The notes under the pieces are model-generated. The model was not told the origin of the DNA and ran no database searches. It saw only the letters and a program-made list of their open reading frames with translations. A stretch of DNA of 64,000 nt, taken from Bradyrhizobium sp. BR 10289. GTDB taxonomy: Bacteria; Pseudomonadota; Alphaproteobacteria; Rhizobiales; Xanthobacteraceae. The stretch lies in the NCBI RefSeq assembly GCF_019455385.1, contig NZ_JACOFR010000022.1, positions 1 to 64,000 on the forward strand, read 5' to 3'. This document shows positions 55,404 through 64,000 of this stretch, one piece after another (the first letter of the stretch is position 1; every line of letters starts with the position of its first letter). A program made the translations under genes and the position numbers.

Positions 55404-55718
55404 ATGGATGAAGTCTTCAAAGCGCTCGCCGATGCATCGCGACGCTCGCTGCTCGACAGGCTTCACGCCAACAACGGCCAGACGCTGAACGAACTCTGCG
55501 AGGGCCTCGCGATGACGCGCCAGGCCGTCACCAAGCACCTTGTCATTCTCGAAGCGGCCAATCTGGTCACGACGATCAGGCACGGCCGCGAGAAGCTGCA
55601 TTACCTCAATCCGGTGCCGATCCATCAGATCGGCGAACGCTGGATCAGGAAATTCGAGCGCGACAAGCTCGTCGCGCTCAGCGAGTTGAAACGTCAGTTG
55701 GAGAAGCGCGATGAGTAA
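55404..55718 (+). CDS. ArsR-family winged-helix regulator
   Basis: About 104 residues, typical for ArsR. The helix-turn-helix is LNELCEGLAMTRQAVTKHLVILEAANLV and the wing RHGREKLHYLNP. No metal-binding cysteine cluster is present; this is the subtype found with SRPBCC (AHSA1) proteins. It likely represses its own operon through the inverted repeat in the promoter spacer. The ATG at 55404 lies where transcription should start; the longer frame from 55386 would include the -10 box. It overlaps the next gene by eight bases. Confidence 0.9.
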   Translation: MDEVFKALADASRRSLLDRLHANNGQTLNELCEGLAMTRQAVTKHLVILEAANLVTTIRHGREKLHYLNPVPIHQIGERWIRKFERDKLVALSELKRQLEKRDE

Positions 55719-56181
55719 GCCAGAGTTCGTCTACGTGACTTATATCGAGACCACGCCGGAAAAGCTGTGGGAGGCGCTGACGTCGAGCGACTTCACCCGG
55801 CAATACTGGTTCGGGGCCGAGGTCAAATCGGACTGGAAGATCGGTTCGCCCTTCGCGCTGACGCTGGACGGCGAGGTCACCGATTCCGGCGAAATCCTGG
55901 AGGCCGATCCGCCGCGGCGCCTGTCCTACAGCTTCAAGCACCACAAATACGAGGAGCTGCGCGGTGAACCGATCTCGCGCGTGGTCTTTACTCTCGAACC
56001 CTTTGGCACACTCGTGCGTTTGACCGTTCTGCACGATGGCTTCATCGAGGGCGGAAAATACCTCGGCGCCGTCTCCAATGGCTGGCCGGCGATCCTGTCC
56101 CAGCTCAAGAGCCTGCTCGAGACCGGGAAGCTGCTCGGCATTCCGCGCGCAGCCCTCAACAAAGGATTCGATGCAAAATGA
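55711..56181 (+). CDS. SRPBCC-domain (AHSA1-like) protein
   Basis: 156 residues of the SRPBCC/AHSA1 hydrophobic-cavity fold, beginning VYVTYIETTPEKLWEALTSSDFTRQYWFG. Such proteins bind hydrophobic ligands; partners of ArsR regulators in this layout are common but seldom characterised. The start overlaps the ArsR gene, and the end overlaps the paralogous next gene by four bases (ATGA). Confidence 0.85.
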   Translation: MSKPEFVYVTYIETTPEKLWEALTSSDFTRQYWFGAEVKSDWKIGSPFALTLDGEVTDSGEILEADPPRRLSYSFKHHKYEELRGEPISRVVFTLEPFGTLVRLTVLHDGFIEGGKYLGAVSNGWPAILSQLKSLLETGKLLGIPRAALNKGFDAK

Positions 56182-56690
56182 ACCTCGAACAATTCAAGCC
56201 GCTCACGGTCTACACCATCTACATCGCGGCGACGCCGGAGCAGGTGTGGGAGGCGCTGACCTCGGCCGAGTTCAGCAAGCATTATTTCTTCGGCAATGCC
56301 GTGGAGGTCGAGCCGCGTGTTGGCGGTGCTTTCATCGTCCGTACGCCCGATGGCGCGTTGCACATCAGCGGCGAGGTTCTCGCCTACGATCCGCCGCGAA
56401 AACTCTCCGTCACGTTCAACGTGAACTGGCCAGAGCTGATCGAAAAGCTCGGCCCGACGCTCGTGACCTACGAGATCGAAGCGGTCGGCGATGCGGCTCG
56501 CCTCACCATGAGCGAAGGCCATGACCGGCCGCTCAGCGACGACATTCTTGCCGGCGGACGGCAGGGTTGGCCCGCGATCCTGTCGGGACTGAAGAGCCTG
56601 CTGGAGACGGGCAAGGCGCCGCAGATCAAGATGGCGCCACCGGCGCAGATGCTGGCGGCGCTGAAGGCGATGGGGATCAAGACGCCGTAG
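56178..56690 (+). CDS. SRPBCC-domain (AHSA1-like) protein, paralogue
   Basis: 170 residues, clearly a relative of the preceding protein (YTIYIAATPEQVWEALTSAEFSKHYFFG and the shared WPAILS..KSLLETGK end), so the pair arose by tandem duplication. Same fold and presumably related ligand. It is the last gene of the three-gene ArsR operon; a family C repeat follows. Confidence 0.85.
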   Translation: MNLEQFKPLTVYTIYIAATPEQVWEALTSAEFSKHYFFGNAVEVEPRVGGAFIVRTPDGALHISGEVLAYDPPRKLSVTFNVNWPELIEKLGPTLVTYEIEAVGDAARLTMSEGHDRPLSDDILAGGRQGWPAILSGLKSLLETGKAPQIKMAPPAQMLAALKAMGIKTP

Positions 56691-56708
56691 GTGCTACAAA
56701 CTCGGTAT

Positions 56709-56801
56709 CGTAGGGTGGGCAAAGGCGCGTTTGCGCCGTGCCCACGACTTGGCCAACACAGCAACGGGCGCGTGGGCACGCGACGCTTTGCCCACCCTGC
56801 G
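56709..56801. repeat. Dispersed palindromic repeat, family C (second copy)
   Basis: CGTAGGGTGGGCAAAG at the left is answered by CTTTGCCCACCCTGCGG at the right, with GTGCCCACG and CGTGGGCAC inside, matching 10925-11016 in order and spacing. Confidence 0.8.
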
Positions 56802-56827
56802 GCACTCCCTACGTGAAGGCGTCGACT

Positions 56828-57598
56828 TCACACCGGCGTCACCAGCCGCCGGTACAGATGCCAGGTCGCATGCCCGAGCACGGGCAGGGTCACCACCAGC
56901 CCGAGAAAATACGGCAGGGCCGAGACGATCAGCAGCATCACGATCACCGCGGCCCACGAGATCATGGGCAGCGGGCTCGTCACCACCGCGCGCACGCTCG
57001 TCACCATCGCGGTGACGAAATCGACCTCGCGGTCGAGCAGCAGCGGAAACGACACCACGGTCAGCGAGAACAGGATCAGCGACAGCACTGCTCCGACCGC
57101 GTTGCCGATGGCGAGGAACAGCAGGCCCTCATTGGTCGTCAGCACCACCATGATGAATTCCTGCAAGCTCGAAAACGATGCGTGCAGGCCGAGCAGCAGC
57201 GCGATCAGCAGCCGCACCTGGTACATCCAGACCACGAACACGAACAACGTGACGAACGCCATCCAGCCGATCTCGCTGCGCGAGCGGATCGCCGACCAGA
57301 TCGCGCCGAACGAGACCGGCTCGCCACGCTCGCGGCGGCGGCTGACCTCGTAGAGACCGATTGCCACGAACGGGCCGATCAGCGCGAAGCCCGCGGCCAG
57401 CGGATAGACGAGGTAAACCATCCCGAACGCGGTGAAGCACAGCATGATGGCGATGCCGCCGGCGGCGTAGAGTCCGCCGAAGCAAAGCCCATACAGCGGC
57501 AGCGCCTGGAAATCGCGCAGACCCTCGACCATCGCCTCGGCGATGTCGGTCGCCGCCACGGGCCGCACCACCGGATCGACCTTGCCCGAGATGGACAT
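56828..57598 (-). CDS. DUF2189-type membrane protein
   Basis: About 256 residues with six membrane segments (for example LYAAGGIAIMLCFTAFGMVY, MAFVTLFVFVVWMYQVRLLI, VIVMLLIVSALPYFLG) and a cytoplasmic YEVSRRRERGEPVSF loop typical of the DUF2189 family. Function is not known. The ATG at 57598 (MSISGKV) is preferred over 57613. It is divergent from the histidine kinase gene. Confidence 0.8.
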   Translation of the reverse strand: MSISGKVDPVVRPVAATDIAEAMVEGLRDFQALPLYGLCFGGLYAAGGIAIMLCFTAFGMVYLVYPLAAGFALIGPFVAIGLYEVSRRRERGEPVSFGAIWSAIRSRSEIGWMAFVTLFVFVVWMYQVRLLIALLLGLHASFSSLQEFIMVVLTTNEGLLFLAIGNAVGAVLSLILFSLTVVSFPLLLDREVDFVTAMVTSVRAVVTSPLPMISWAAVIVMLLIVSALPYFLGLVVTLPVLGHATWHLYRRLVTPV

Positions 57599-57825
57599 CA
57601 GCTTCCTCCGCACATCGGCGCGATCTCTCGTCGCGCTCAGAGCATGATATTAGCGCCGCCGCGTGCACGCGCAACTTAGTGGTTGTGGCGACATCGCAAT
57701 GCACACGTCGCGAAATCTTAGCCATCGGTACGATTTTCCAGCCGATGCCTATGGACTGCGCAGACGATCGTGCCGCAAATTGTACCTCCGAACAAACACG
57801 CGCGAAGAGCGGACCCACCCGACAC

Positions 57826-60057
57826 ATGAGCTTGCGTACCCGGCTACTGATCCTCGTCGTCGCGGCCATGCTGGTGCCGGCGTGCCTCGTCGGCCTGCGC
57901 TTCGTGCAGAACCGCGCCAGCGAGATCGACGCGGCGCGTGCCAATCTGGCGGCATCCGCCGACGACATCGCGAGCGATCTGGACGAGAAGATCCAGGGCA
58001 CGGCCCAGCTCCACTATGGCCTCGCGCGCGCCCGCGACCTCGACACGCGCGACAAGGCGGCATGCTCGGCGTTCCTGTCGGACGTCCGCGAGGAATACCC
58101 GCAGTTCACGGGCATCCTGACTATCGACCCCGACGGGATGCTGTTTTGCGATTCGCTACGGACCAACCGCACACTCGATCTGAACGATCGCGGCTATTTC
58201 AAGCAGGTCAAGGGACTGCAAGGCGTCGTCGCGGTGGAGCCGGTGTTCGGCCGCCTGACGGGCCTGTCAGTGCTCCAGATCGCCTATCCCGTGCGATCGG
58301 AGGCTGGCGAGCTGAAATTCGTGCTGCTCGCCTCGTTCAACCTGAACAAGTTTGCGGAATTTCACGACAAGCGGCTGCTCGCGGAGAAGGACATCCTGCT
58401 TGTCGACAGCAAGGGTACGGTGCTGGTCGCACCCAAGAGCGGTACCTGGAGCGAGCCTGTCGGCACGTCGATCGCGGGCTCCGATCTGCTCCGCTTCGCC
58501 GCGAGCCCCGATGGCGAGCCGTTTCGGGAGGTGACCGACCGCGAGGGCCGCACGCAGGTCTGGGCCGTCGCCCGCTCGCCCTCGATCCGCAAGGCGGGGC
58601 TCTACATCCTGGTCGGACGGTCCAAGGATGGCCTCGTCGCAGCGGCGAACCGCCGGCTTTACGAGGACATGGCAATCCTCGCAGTGGCGTCGCTGCTGCT
58701 GCTCGCCGGCGTCTGGATCCTTGCGACCGTGAGCGTCGGGCGCCAGGTCGGCCGGCTCGCCGCGATGGCGAAGCGGCTCGGGCTCGGCGATCTCAGCGCG
58801 CGCATTCCACCGCCCCATCCGCGTGGCGAACTCGGCGGGTTGATGACGCTGCTCAACGACACTGCGGAGTCCCTCCAGCAGCAGCGCGCTGCGATTGCAG
58901 AGCTCAGCCAGAAGCTCAGCCAGTCCCAGAAGATGGAGGCGATGGGCCAGCTCACCGGCGGCGTGGCGCACGATTTCAACAATTTGCTCACCGTCATTCT
59001 CGGCAATGCGGAGCATCTGGCCGACAGCCTCGCAGGCAACAAGGAACTGCACCGGATCGCCGGCGACATCGCCACCGCCGCCGAGCGCGGCTCCGACCTG
59101 ACGCGCAGCCTGCTTGCCTTCGCGCGCAAGCAGCCCCTGAGGCCACGCGAGATCGACATCGCCGGCAAGCTGCTCGAGATGGAGCCACTGCTGCGCCGAT
59201 CTGTGGGCGGGCACATCGAATGCAGCTTCGCGCTCGAGCCGGATCTGTGGATGACCAGCGTCGATCCCGGCCAGCTGGCGACGGCACTGCTCAACCTCGC
59301 GCTCAACGCGCGCGACGCGATGCCGGACGGCGGCCAACTGACGGTTGAAGCGCGCAACATGTCGCTCGGCGAATCCGACCTCGACGTCAACGGCGAACCG
59401 CGGCCCGGTGATTACGTCATGGTCGCCGTGACCGACACCGGCTGCGGCATGACGGCCGAGGTGGCGAGCCGCGCCTTCGAGCCGTTCTTCACCACCAAGG
59501 AGGTCGGCAAGGGGACGGGGCTGGGGCTGAGCATGGTCTACGGCTTCGTGCGGCAGTCCGGCGGGCTGGTGCAGATGCAGTCTGCGCCCGGCCGCGGCAG
59601 CGTCGTCAAACTGTTCTTTCCCCGCCTTGCCACGCAGCCGACCGCCGGTCCGTTACCGGCGGAGCGGACCACGACGCCTGATGGCAGCGAGACCATTCTC
59701 GTCGTCGAAGACGACGACATGGTGCGCACCTATGTCGAGAACGAGCTGAAGGCGCTCGGCTACAACGTCATCGCGCGGTCGAACGGCCCTGCGGCCCTGG
59801 AATTGCTGCGCCAGAGCGGGCCCGTCGACCTGCTGTTGACCGACGTGGTGATGCCCGGCGGCATGTTCGGGCCGGAGCTTGCGCGGCAAGCCGTCGAGCT
59901 GCGGCCAGGGCTGAAAGTGCTGTTCACCTCCGGCTACACCCAAAATCCCGTCAAGATGCCCGACGGCGTCGGCGATGCCCGCATCCTGACCAAGCCGTTC
60001 CGGCGGAAGGACCTTGCCGCGATGCTGCGGTCCGCGCTGTCGACGCCGGAGCGTTGA
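57826..60057 (+). CDS. Hybrid sensor histidine kinase/response regulator
   Basis: About 743 residues. Membrane helices around 5-25 and 280-300 flank a periplasmic double-Cache-like sensor (LLFCDSLR-type and NDRGYFKQVKG segments). A HAMP domain, a HisKA domain with His near residue 382 (GGVAHDFNNLL), and an ATPase domain (NLALNARDAMPDGG, DTGCGM, GKGTGLGLSMVYG) follow. A C-terminal receiver has VVEDDD, the phospho-acceptor Asp near residue 673 (LLTDVVMPGG) and a KPF lysine. The HDFNN-type H-box is typical of this class. The ATG at 57826 is chosen; the frame is open from 57679. No separate regulator gene is nearby. Confidence 0.9.
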   Translation: MSLRTRLLILVVAAMLVPACLVGLRFVQNRASEIDAARANLAASADDIASDLDEKIQGTAQLHYGLARARDLDTRDKAACSAFLSDVREEYPQFTGILTIDPDGMLFCDSLRTNRTLDLNDRGYFKQVKGLQGVVAVEPVFGRLTGLSVLQIAYPVRSEAGELKFVLLASFNLNKFAEFHDKRLLAEKDILLVDSKGTVLVAPKSGTWSEPVGTSIAGSDLLRFAASPDGEPFREVTDREGRTQVWAVARSPSIRKAGLYILVGRSKDGLVAAANRRLYEDMAILAVASLLLLAGVWILATVSVGRQVGRLAAMAKRLGLGDLSARIPPPHPRGELGGLMTLLNDTAESLQQQRAAIAELSQKLSQSQKMEAMGQLTGGVAHDFNNLLTVILGNAEHLADSLAGNKELHRIAGDIATAAERGSDLTRSLLAFARKQPLRPREIDIAGKLLEMEPLLRRSVGGHIECSFALEPDLWMTSVDPGQLATALLNLALNARDAMPDGGQLTVEARNMSLGESDLDVNGEPRPGDYVMVAVTDTGCGMTAEVASRAFEPFFTTKEVGKGTGLGLSMVYGFVRQSGGLVQMQSAPGRGSVVKLFFPRLATQPTAGPLPAERTTTPDGSETILVVEDDDMVRTYVENELKALGYNVIARSNGPAALELLRQSGPVDLLLTDVVMPGGMFGPELARQAVELRPGLKVLFTSGYTQNPVKMPDGVGDARILTKPFRRKDLAAMLRSALSTPER

Positions 60058-60104
60058 GCTCACGAGCCGAACGTGAGCCGGAGCGCCTTTGGCATTGTAG
60101 GAAG

Positions 60105-61715
60105 CTAACCCTTCGCCCGCAGCTCGCGTCGCAGCACCTTGCCGGTCGCCGTCATCGGCAGTGTCTCGGCGAACTCCACGAAGCGCGGATATTCGTGCGC
60201 GGCGAGCTGCACCTTGACGAACTCCTGGATCTCGCGCGCGAGCTTGTTGTCCGGCGCAAAGCCGGGACGCAGCACGATCCACGCCTTGATCGATTCCGTG
60301 CGGATCGGATCGGGGATGCCCACCACGGCCGCCATCGCCACCGACGGATGCTTCATCAGCGTATGCTCGATCTCGGAGGGGCCGACGCGATAGCCGGCGG
60401 TGGTGATGACGTCGTCCTCGCGGCTGACATACCAGAAATAGCCATCCTCATCCTGCACGCCGAGATCGCCGGTGAGCAGGAATTCACCGGCATGTTTCTT
60501 CGCCGTCGCCTCCGGATTGCGCCAGTATTCGAGCATGGTGACGGGGCATGGCTGACGGACGCCGATGATGCCGCGCTGGCCACGTGGCTGCTCTTCGCCC
60601 TTGTCGTTGACGATGCGGACATCAAAGCCCGGCGTCGCCTTGCCCATCGCGCCCGGGCGGATTGGAAACAGGTTTGAATTGCTGCCGATCACGAGATTGC
60701 ACTCGGTCTGGCCGAACACTTCGTGCGCGTCTACGCCGAACGTCTCTCGCACCCAGCCCAAGAGTTCGCCGCCAAGGGACTCGCCGCCGGTGAAAATGCT
60801 GCGCAGCTTGACACCCGCATGTTTCACGCCGGCCTGCCGCATCAGTTTGAGCGCAGTCGGCGGCAGGAAGACGTTGCGGACGCCGAGATCGGCCATCATC
60901 TGCATCGCCGCCTGTGGCTCGAATTTTCGCGCGCGGTGCCCGACCAGCGGAATGCCGTGATACCAGAATGCGAGCAGGCCATTGATGAGACCGCCGATCC
61001 AGGCCCAGTCCGCCGGTGTCCACATGAGATCGCCGGGCCTGGGCAGGAAGTTGTGGCACATCTCGACATTGGGCAGATGACCGAGCACGACGCGGTGCGC
61101 ATGCAACGCGCCCTTTGGATTGCCCGTGGTGCCCGAGGTGTAGATGATCAGCGCGGGATCATCGCAGGACGTGTCGACGCGGTCGAAATCGGGCGATGCG
61201 GCCTTCACCGCGTCCCAGAACGATCTGGTGCCCGCGGGCGTGCGCTCGCCGACGATGTAGATCGTCTTCAGATCCGGCAGGCGGTCGCGGATCTTTGCGA
61301 GCTTCTCCCAGCCGCCCTCGTCGGTGACAACAGCCTTGGCCTCGGAGTTCGACAGGCGGAATTCCAGCGCGTCCTCACCGAACAGCGCGAACAGCGGGAT
61401 CGAGATCATCCCCGACCTGAAGGCGGCCATATGCGCGACTGGCAATTCCAGTGACTGCGACAAAAACACCGCGACGCGGTCGCCGCGTGCAAGACCGTCA
61501 GCCTTCAGCACATTGGCAAAGCGACGCGAGGCCTCCGCGACCTCATCGAAAGAGCTGCGCGTGGTGGCGCCGTTCTCGTCGACATAGACCAGCGCGAGAC
61601 GGCCGGTGCCGTCGGCATGGCGGTCGCAACATGCCTCCGCGATGTTGAAACGATCAGGGACGTCCCAGCGGAAATTGCGATAGAGCTCGTCGTAGGTTGC
61701 GGCTTCGGTCAGCAT
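60105..61715 (-). CDS. Acyl-CoA synthetase (AMP-forming, acetyl/medium-chain type)
   Basis: About 536 residues of the ANL superfamily, which activates a carboxylate to its acyl-CoA through an acyl-adenylate. The P-loop is IIYTSGTTGNPKGALH, the A5 motif lies in EVFGQTECN, the A7/A8 region in LLTGDLGVQDEDGYFWYVSREDDVI, and the catalytic lysine in MTATGKVLRRELR. The ATG at 61715 gives MLTEAATYDELY. It follows the epoxide hydrolase on the same strand by ten bases, so they form an operon. The acid chain length is not determinable. Confidence 0.88.
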   Translation of the reverse strand: MLTEAATYDELYRNFRWDVPDRFNIAEACCDRHADGTGRLALVYVDENGATTRSSFDEVAEASRRFANVLKADGLARGDRVAVFLSQSLELPVAHMAAFRSGMISIPLFALFGEDALEFRLSNSEAKAVVTDEGGWEKLAKIRDRLPDLKTIYIVGERTPAGTRSFWDAVKAASPDFDRVDTSCDDPALIIYTSGTTGNPKGALHAHRVVLGHLPNVEMCHNFLPRPGDLMWTPADWAWIGGLINGLLAFWYHGIPLVGHRARKFEPQAAMQMMADLGVRNVFLPPTALKLMRQAGVKHAGVKLRSIFTGGESLGGELLGWVRETFGVDAHEVFGQTECNLVIGSNSNLFPIRPGAMGKATPGFDVRIVNDKGEEQPRGQRGIIGVRQPCPVTMLEYWRNPEATAKKHAGEFLLTGDLGVQDEDGYFWYVSREDDVITTAGYRVGPSEIEHTLMKHPSVAMAAVVGIPDPIRTESIKAWIVLRPGFAPDNKLAREIQEFVKVQLAAHEYPRFVEFAETLPMTATGKVLRRELRAKG

Positions 61716-61725
61716 GGGCTTGATC

Positions 61726-62862
61726 CTACCGCACCGTCGCGAAAAATTTCCTGACATCGCGCACGAACAGCTCCGGCTGCTCGAAGGCGGCAAAGTGCCC
61801 GCCCTTCTCCATCTCGCTCCAGTGGGTGATGTCAGAGAAGTTCGGCTCCATCCAGCGCCGGACCGGCGTGATGATCTCCTTGGGAAACACGGCGACGCCG
61901 GTCGGCACCGTCACCTTCGGCGTCGTCCGGCGCTTGCCAAAGCTCTCCCAATAGAGCCGCGCCGACGAGGTCGCCGTCTCGGTCGCCCAATAGAGCATGA
62001 CGTTGTCGAGCAGCTCGTCCTTGCTGAAGATGTTTTCGGGGTGGCCGTCGCAATCGGTCCAGGCCCAGAACTTTTCAAGAATCCAGGCCGCCTGCCCGCT
62101 CGGCGAATCCGTCAGGCCATAGCCGAGCGTCTGCGGCCGCGTCGATTGCTGTTTTGAATAGCCGGAGTCGAGATCGACATAATGCTTCAGGCCGGCGAGC
62201 GCGCGCTTCTCCTCCGCCGTCGGCTCGCCCTCGACTTTCGGCGCCGCGTTAAAGGCGAGCGTGATGTGGATGCCGGCGCAATGCTCCGCGTCCTGTGCGC
62301 CGAGCGCGGTCGTCACCGCGGAGCCCCAGTCGCCGCCTTGCGCGCCGTAACGCGTGTAACCCAGCCGGTCCATCAGCTTCGCCCAGGTCGCAGCGATGCG
62401 GTCGACGCCCCATCCGGTGGTCGCTGGCTTTGTCGAGAAACCAAAGCCCGGCAGCGAGGGACAGATCACGTGGAAGGCATCGGCGGGACTGCCGCCATGC
62501 GCGGCGGGATCGGTCAGCGGCGCGATCACTTTCTGGAATTCGACGATCGATCCGGGCCAGCCATGGGTGATGATCAGCGGCAGTGCGTCGGGCTCCTTCG
62601 AGCGCGCATGAATGAAGTGGATGTCGAGCCCGTCGATCCCGGTGGTGAACTGGTCGAAGCGGTTGAGCTTGGCTTCACGGGCACGCCAGTCATAGCCATT
62701 CGCCCAGTAGGAACATATCTCCTGAATCCATTTCAGCGGCGCGCCCTGGCTCCAGTCGTCGACCAGCTCCGCGTCCGGCCAGCGCGTGCGAGCGAGGCGA
62801 GACTTCAGGTCGGAGAGGATGTCGTCGCTGATGGCGATGCGAAACGGTTTGATGGGACTCAT
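61726..62862 (-). CDS. Epoxide hydrolase (EHN / alpha-beta hydrolase)
   Basis: About 378 residues: an N-terminal EHN domain (about 1-110, PFRIAISDDILSDLKSRLARTRWPD) and an alpha/beta hydrolase domain. The oxyanion-hole motif is ITHGWPGS, the nucleophile Asp lies in GGDWGSAVT, and a C-terminal His in EKGGHFAAFEQPE. It opens epoxides to diols. The ATG at 62862 has a strong GGGGAGG upstream. It is the first gene of an operon with the acyl-CoA synthetase. Confidence 0.88.
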   Translation of the reverse strand: MSPIKPFRIAISDDILSDLKSRLARTRWPDAELVDDWSQGAPLKWIQEICSYWANGYDWRAREAKLNRFDQFTTGIDGLDIHFIHARSKEPDALPLIITHGWPGSIVEFQKVIAPLTDPAAHGGSPADAFHVICPSLPGFGFSTKPATTGWGVDRIAATWAKLMDRLGYTRYGAQGGDWGSAVTTALGAQDAEHCAGIHITLAFNAAPKVEGEPTAEEKRALAGLKHYVDLDSGYSKQQSTRPQTLGYGLTDSPSGQAAWILEKFWAWTDCDGHPENIFSKDELLDNVMLYWATETATSSARLYWESFGKRRTTPKVTVPTGVAVFPKEIITPVRRWMEPNFSDITHWSEMEKGGHFAAFEQPELFVRDVRKFFATVR

Positions 62863-62885
62863 TGGCGGCCTCCCCATTTTTTTGT

Positions 62886-62991
62886 TGTCATTCCGGGGCG
62901 CGCCTCTTGGCGCGAGCCCGGAATCCATTTCACAATAGAGCCGGAGGCACGATGGATTCCGGGCTCGTGCTCCGCACGCCCCGGAATGACG
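62886..62991. repeat. Dispersed palindromic repeat, family E (variant)
   Basis: GTCATTCCGGGGC at the left pairs with GCCCCGGAATGAC-type sequence at the right, with GAGCCCGGAATCCAT and ATGGATTCCGGGCTC arms inside. It resembles 39855-39958 and separates two minus-strand genes. Confidence 0.7.
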
Positions 62992-62993
62992 GC

Positions 62994-63449
62994 CTAGCCC
63001 GTCAGCGCGGCCTTCACGAGGCCGGACGCCTTACCAAAATCCATCTGGCCGGCGTATTTCGCGCGCAGCATGGCGATCACCTTGCCCATGTCCTTCATGC
63101 CGGCAGCGCCAGTCTCGCCGATCGCATCCGCGATCGCCTTCTTCACTTCGTCCTCGGACATCTGCTTCGGCAGATACGCCGAGATGACCGCGATCTCCTC
63201 GCGCTCCTGCGCGGCGAGCTCGGCGCGGCCGCCCTTGTCGTAGAGCTCGACCGATTCCTGGCGCTGCTTGATCATCTTCTGCAGCACGGCGAGCAGGTCG
63301 GCATCGGTCAGCGGCGGCTTGCCCTGCCCGCGCGCGTCGATGTCGGCGTTCTTGATGGTCGAGTTGACCATGCGCAGCGTGGACAGCTTGCGCTCGTCCT
63401 TGGCCTTCATGGCCTCCTTGACTGCATTGTTGATGTCGTCGCGCAGCAT
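62994..63449 (-). CDS. GatB/YqeY domain protein
   Basis: 151 residues, a stand-alone YqeY protein: MLRDDINNAVKEAMKAKDERKLSTLRMVNSTIKN, then ELAAQEREEIAVISAYLPKQMSEDEV and the GKVIAMLRAKYAGQMDFGKAS end. The domain is the tRNA-binding tail of GatB-type amidotransferases; as a separate protein its role is unclear, perhaps tRNA-related. The ATG at 63449 is clear. Confidence 0.9.
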   Translation of the reverse strand: MLRDDINNAVKEAMKAKDERKLSTLRMVNSTIKNADIDARGQGKPPLTDADLLAVLQKMIKQRQESVELYDKGGRAELAAQEREEIAVISAYLPKQMSEDEVKKAIADAIGETGAAGMKDMGKVIAMLRAKYAGQMDFGKASGLVKAALTG

Positions 63450-63509
63450 GGTCGTGATCCCCTGGAATATCCGCTGACTGATCTAGGCCGTTCGCGGCCG
63501 CCGCACAAC

Positions 63510-64000
63510 CTAGCTCTCGAGCCATTCGACCAGCGCCCGCGCCGTCGCCTCGGGCTGTTCCGGTTGCGGCAGATGTCCGCAGCGCTCGAGGACCACCAGC
63601 TTCGCGCCGGCAATGCCTTCCGCCATCTCCTTCGAGAAGGCGTTCGGAATGGTGTTGTCCTGATCGCCGGTTAGCACCAGCGTCGGACATTTGATCGTCG
63701 CCAGCGTGGGCCGCGAATCCACCCGCGCGATGATCGCGGCCTGCTGCCGCAGATATCCCTCAACGCCGACGTCCTCATCCTGCGCATGCACGAGCTTGAG
63801 AATATCGGCATCCCCGCGCCGCGAGGGATGCACGAGTTCCGGAAAACTCTCTTCACGGATGGCGCGGAGCTCGCCGCGCCTGGCCCGCTCCATCAATCCG
63901 CGGCGGCGCGCGGTCGCCTCCGGCGTATCGGGCCGGGCCTGGGTGTTGATCAGCGCGAGCCTCTCCACCCGCTCGGGCGCTTGGCGCATGATCTCGAGCG
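63510..64000 (-). CDS. Alpha/beta hydrolase, N-terminus beyond the window
   Basis: The C-terminal part of an alpha/beta hydrolase of the 3-oxoadipate enol-lactonase/BioH-like type. The frame stays open to the window edge (...LEIMRQAPERVERLALINTQARPDTPE). Visible are the catalytic-type Asp region LVLTGDQDNTIPN and the catalytic His in LERCGHLPQPEQP; the nucleophile elbow lies outside the window. Specific substrate unknown. Confidence 0.82.
   Translation of the reverse strand, partial: LEIMRQAPERVERLALINTQARPDTPEATARRRGLMERARRGELRAIREESFPELVHPSRRGDADILKLVHAQDEDVGVEGYLRQQAAIIARVDSRPTLATIKCPTLVLTGDQDNTIPNAFSKEMAEGIAGAKLVVLERCGHLPQPEQPEATARALVEWLES

Overview
The window is high-GC DNA that reads as chromosome of an alphaproteobacterium of the Bradyrhizobium/Nitrobacteraceae type. 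The reasons are the style of RpoD, RpoH and DnaG (a DnaG whose zinc-ribbon ligands are lost), a chlorite-dismutase-family protein of the short dimeric type, and several families of dispersed palindromic intergenic repeats of a kind I associate with Bradyrhizobium. This assignment is inference from recognised families; no search was run. No rRNA, CRISPR array, integrase or transposase was seen. One tRNA, tRNA-Glu(CTC), lies at 32196-32267 on the minus strand.

Layout. 1-11.2 kb is catabolic: a ring-opening amidohydrolase (cyanuric acid hydrolase/barbiturase), an amidase, a double-hotdog thioesterase, PoxB-type pyruvate oxidase, the dgoK-dgoA pair for 2-keto-3-deoxygalactonate, and a two-component flavin monooxygenase (LLM oxidoreductase plus flavin reductase) behind a perfect -24/-12 promoter. 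11.2-23 kb holds a sigma-54 activator of AcoR type, a single-chain biotin-dependent acyl-CoA carboxylase, a racemase-like protein lacking both catalytic cysteines, a GntR/FCD regulator and, divergently, a PotABCD-like ABC transporter ending in a PuuE-type deacetylase. That transporter operon has a second perfect -24/-12 promoter, so the sigma-54 activator has two plausible targets beside it. 23-32 kb has an MCP, two cysteine-motif hypotheticals, a TetR regulator facing a tautomerase broken by an in-frame TAG, a D-aminoacylase/COG0523 pair, a lipoprotein and a small secreted protein.

32-42.2 kb is mostly housekeeping: RluD, RpoH with a structured leader, a cell-wall amidase, a diguanylate cyclase, a 23-residue lysine-rich microprotein, LysE, a lone receiver domain, an SDR and a lytic transglycosylase. 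46.2-64 kb continues with RpoD, DnaG, a Cld-family protein, N-formylglutamate amidohydrolase, a second LysE, an ArsR-SRPBCC-SRPBCC operon with its operator inside the promoter spacer, a hybrid histidine kinase, an acyl-CoA synthetase, an epoxide hydrolase, a YqeY protein and a partial alpha/beta hydrolase.

The clear foreign element is 42.4-46.1 kb. It is a visibly AT-richer block of four overlapping minus-strand genes inserted just past the rpoD terminator: a HARE-HTH/Nudix/P-loop-kinase fusion, a SAM methyltransferase, a SIR2-family protein (frameshifted in this copy) and a HAM1/ITPase-like NTP pyrophosphatase. This combination matches no named defence system I know and is the best candidate here for an undescribed nucleotide-centred immune or signalling system.
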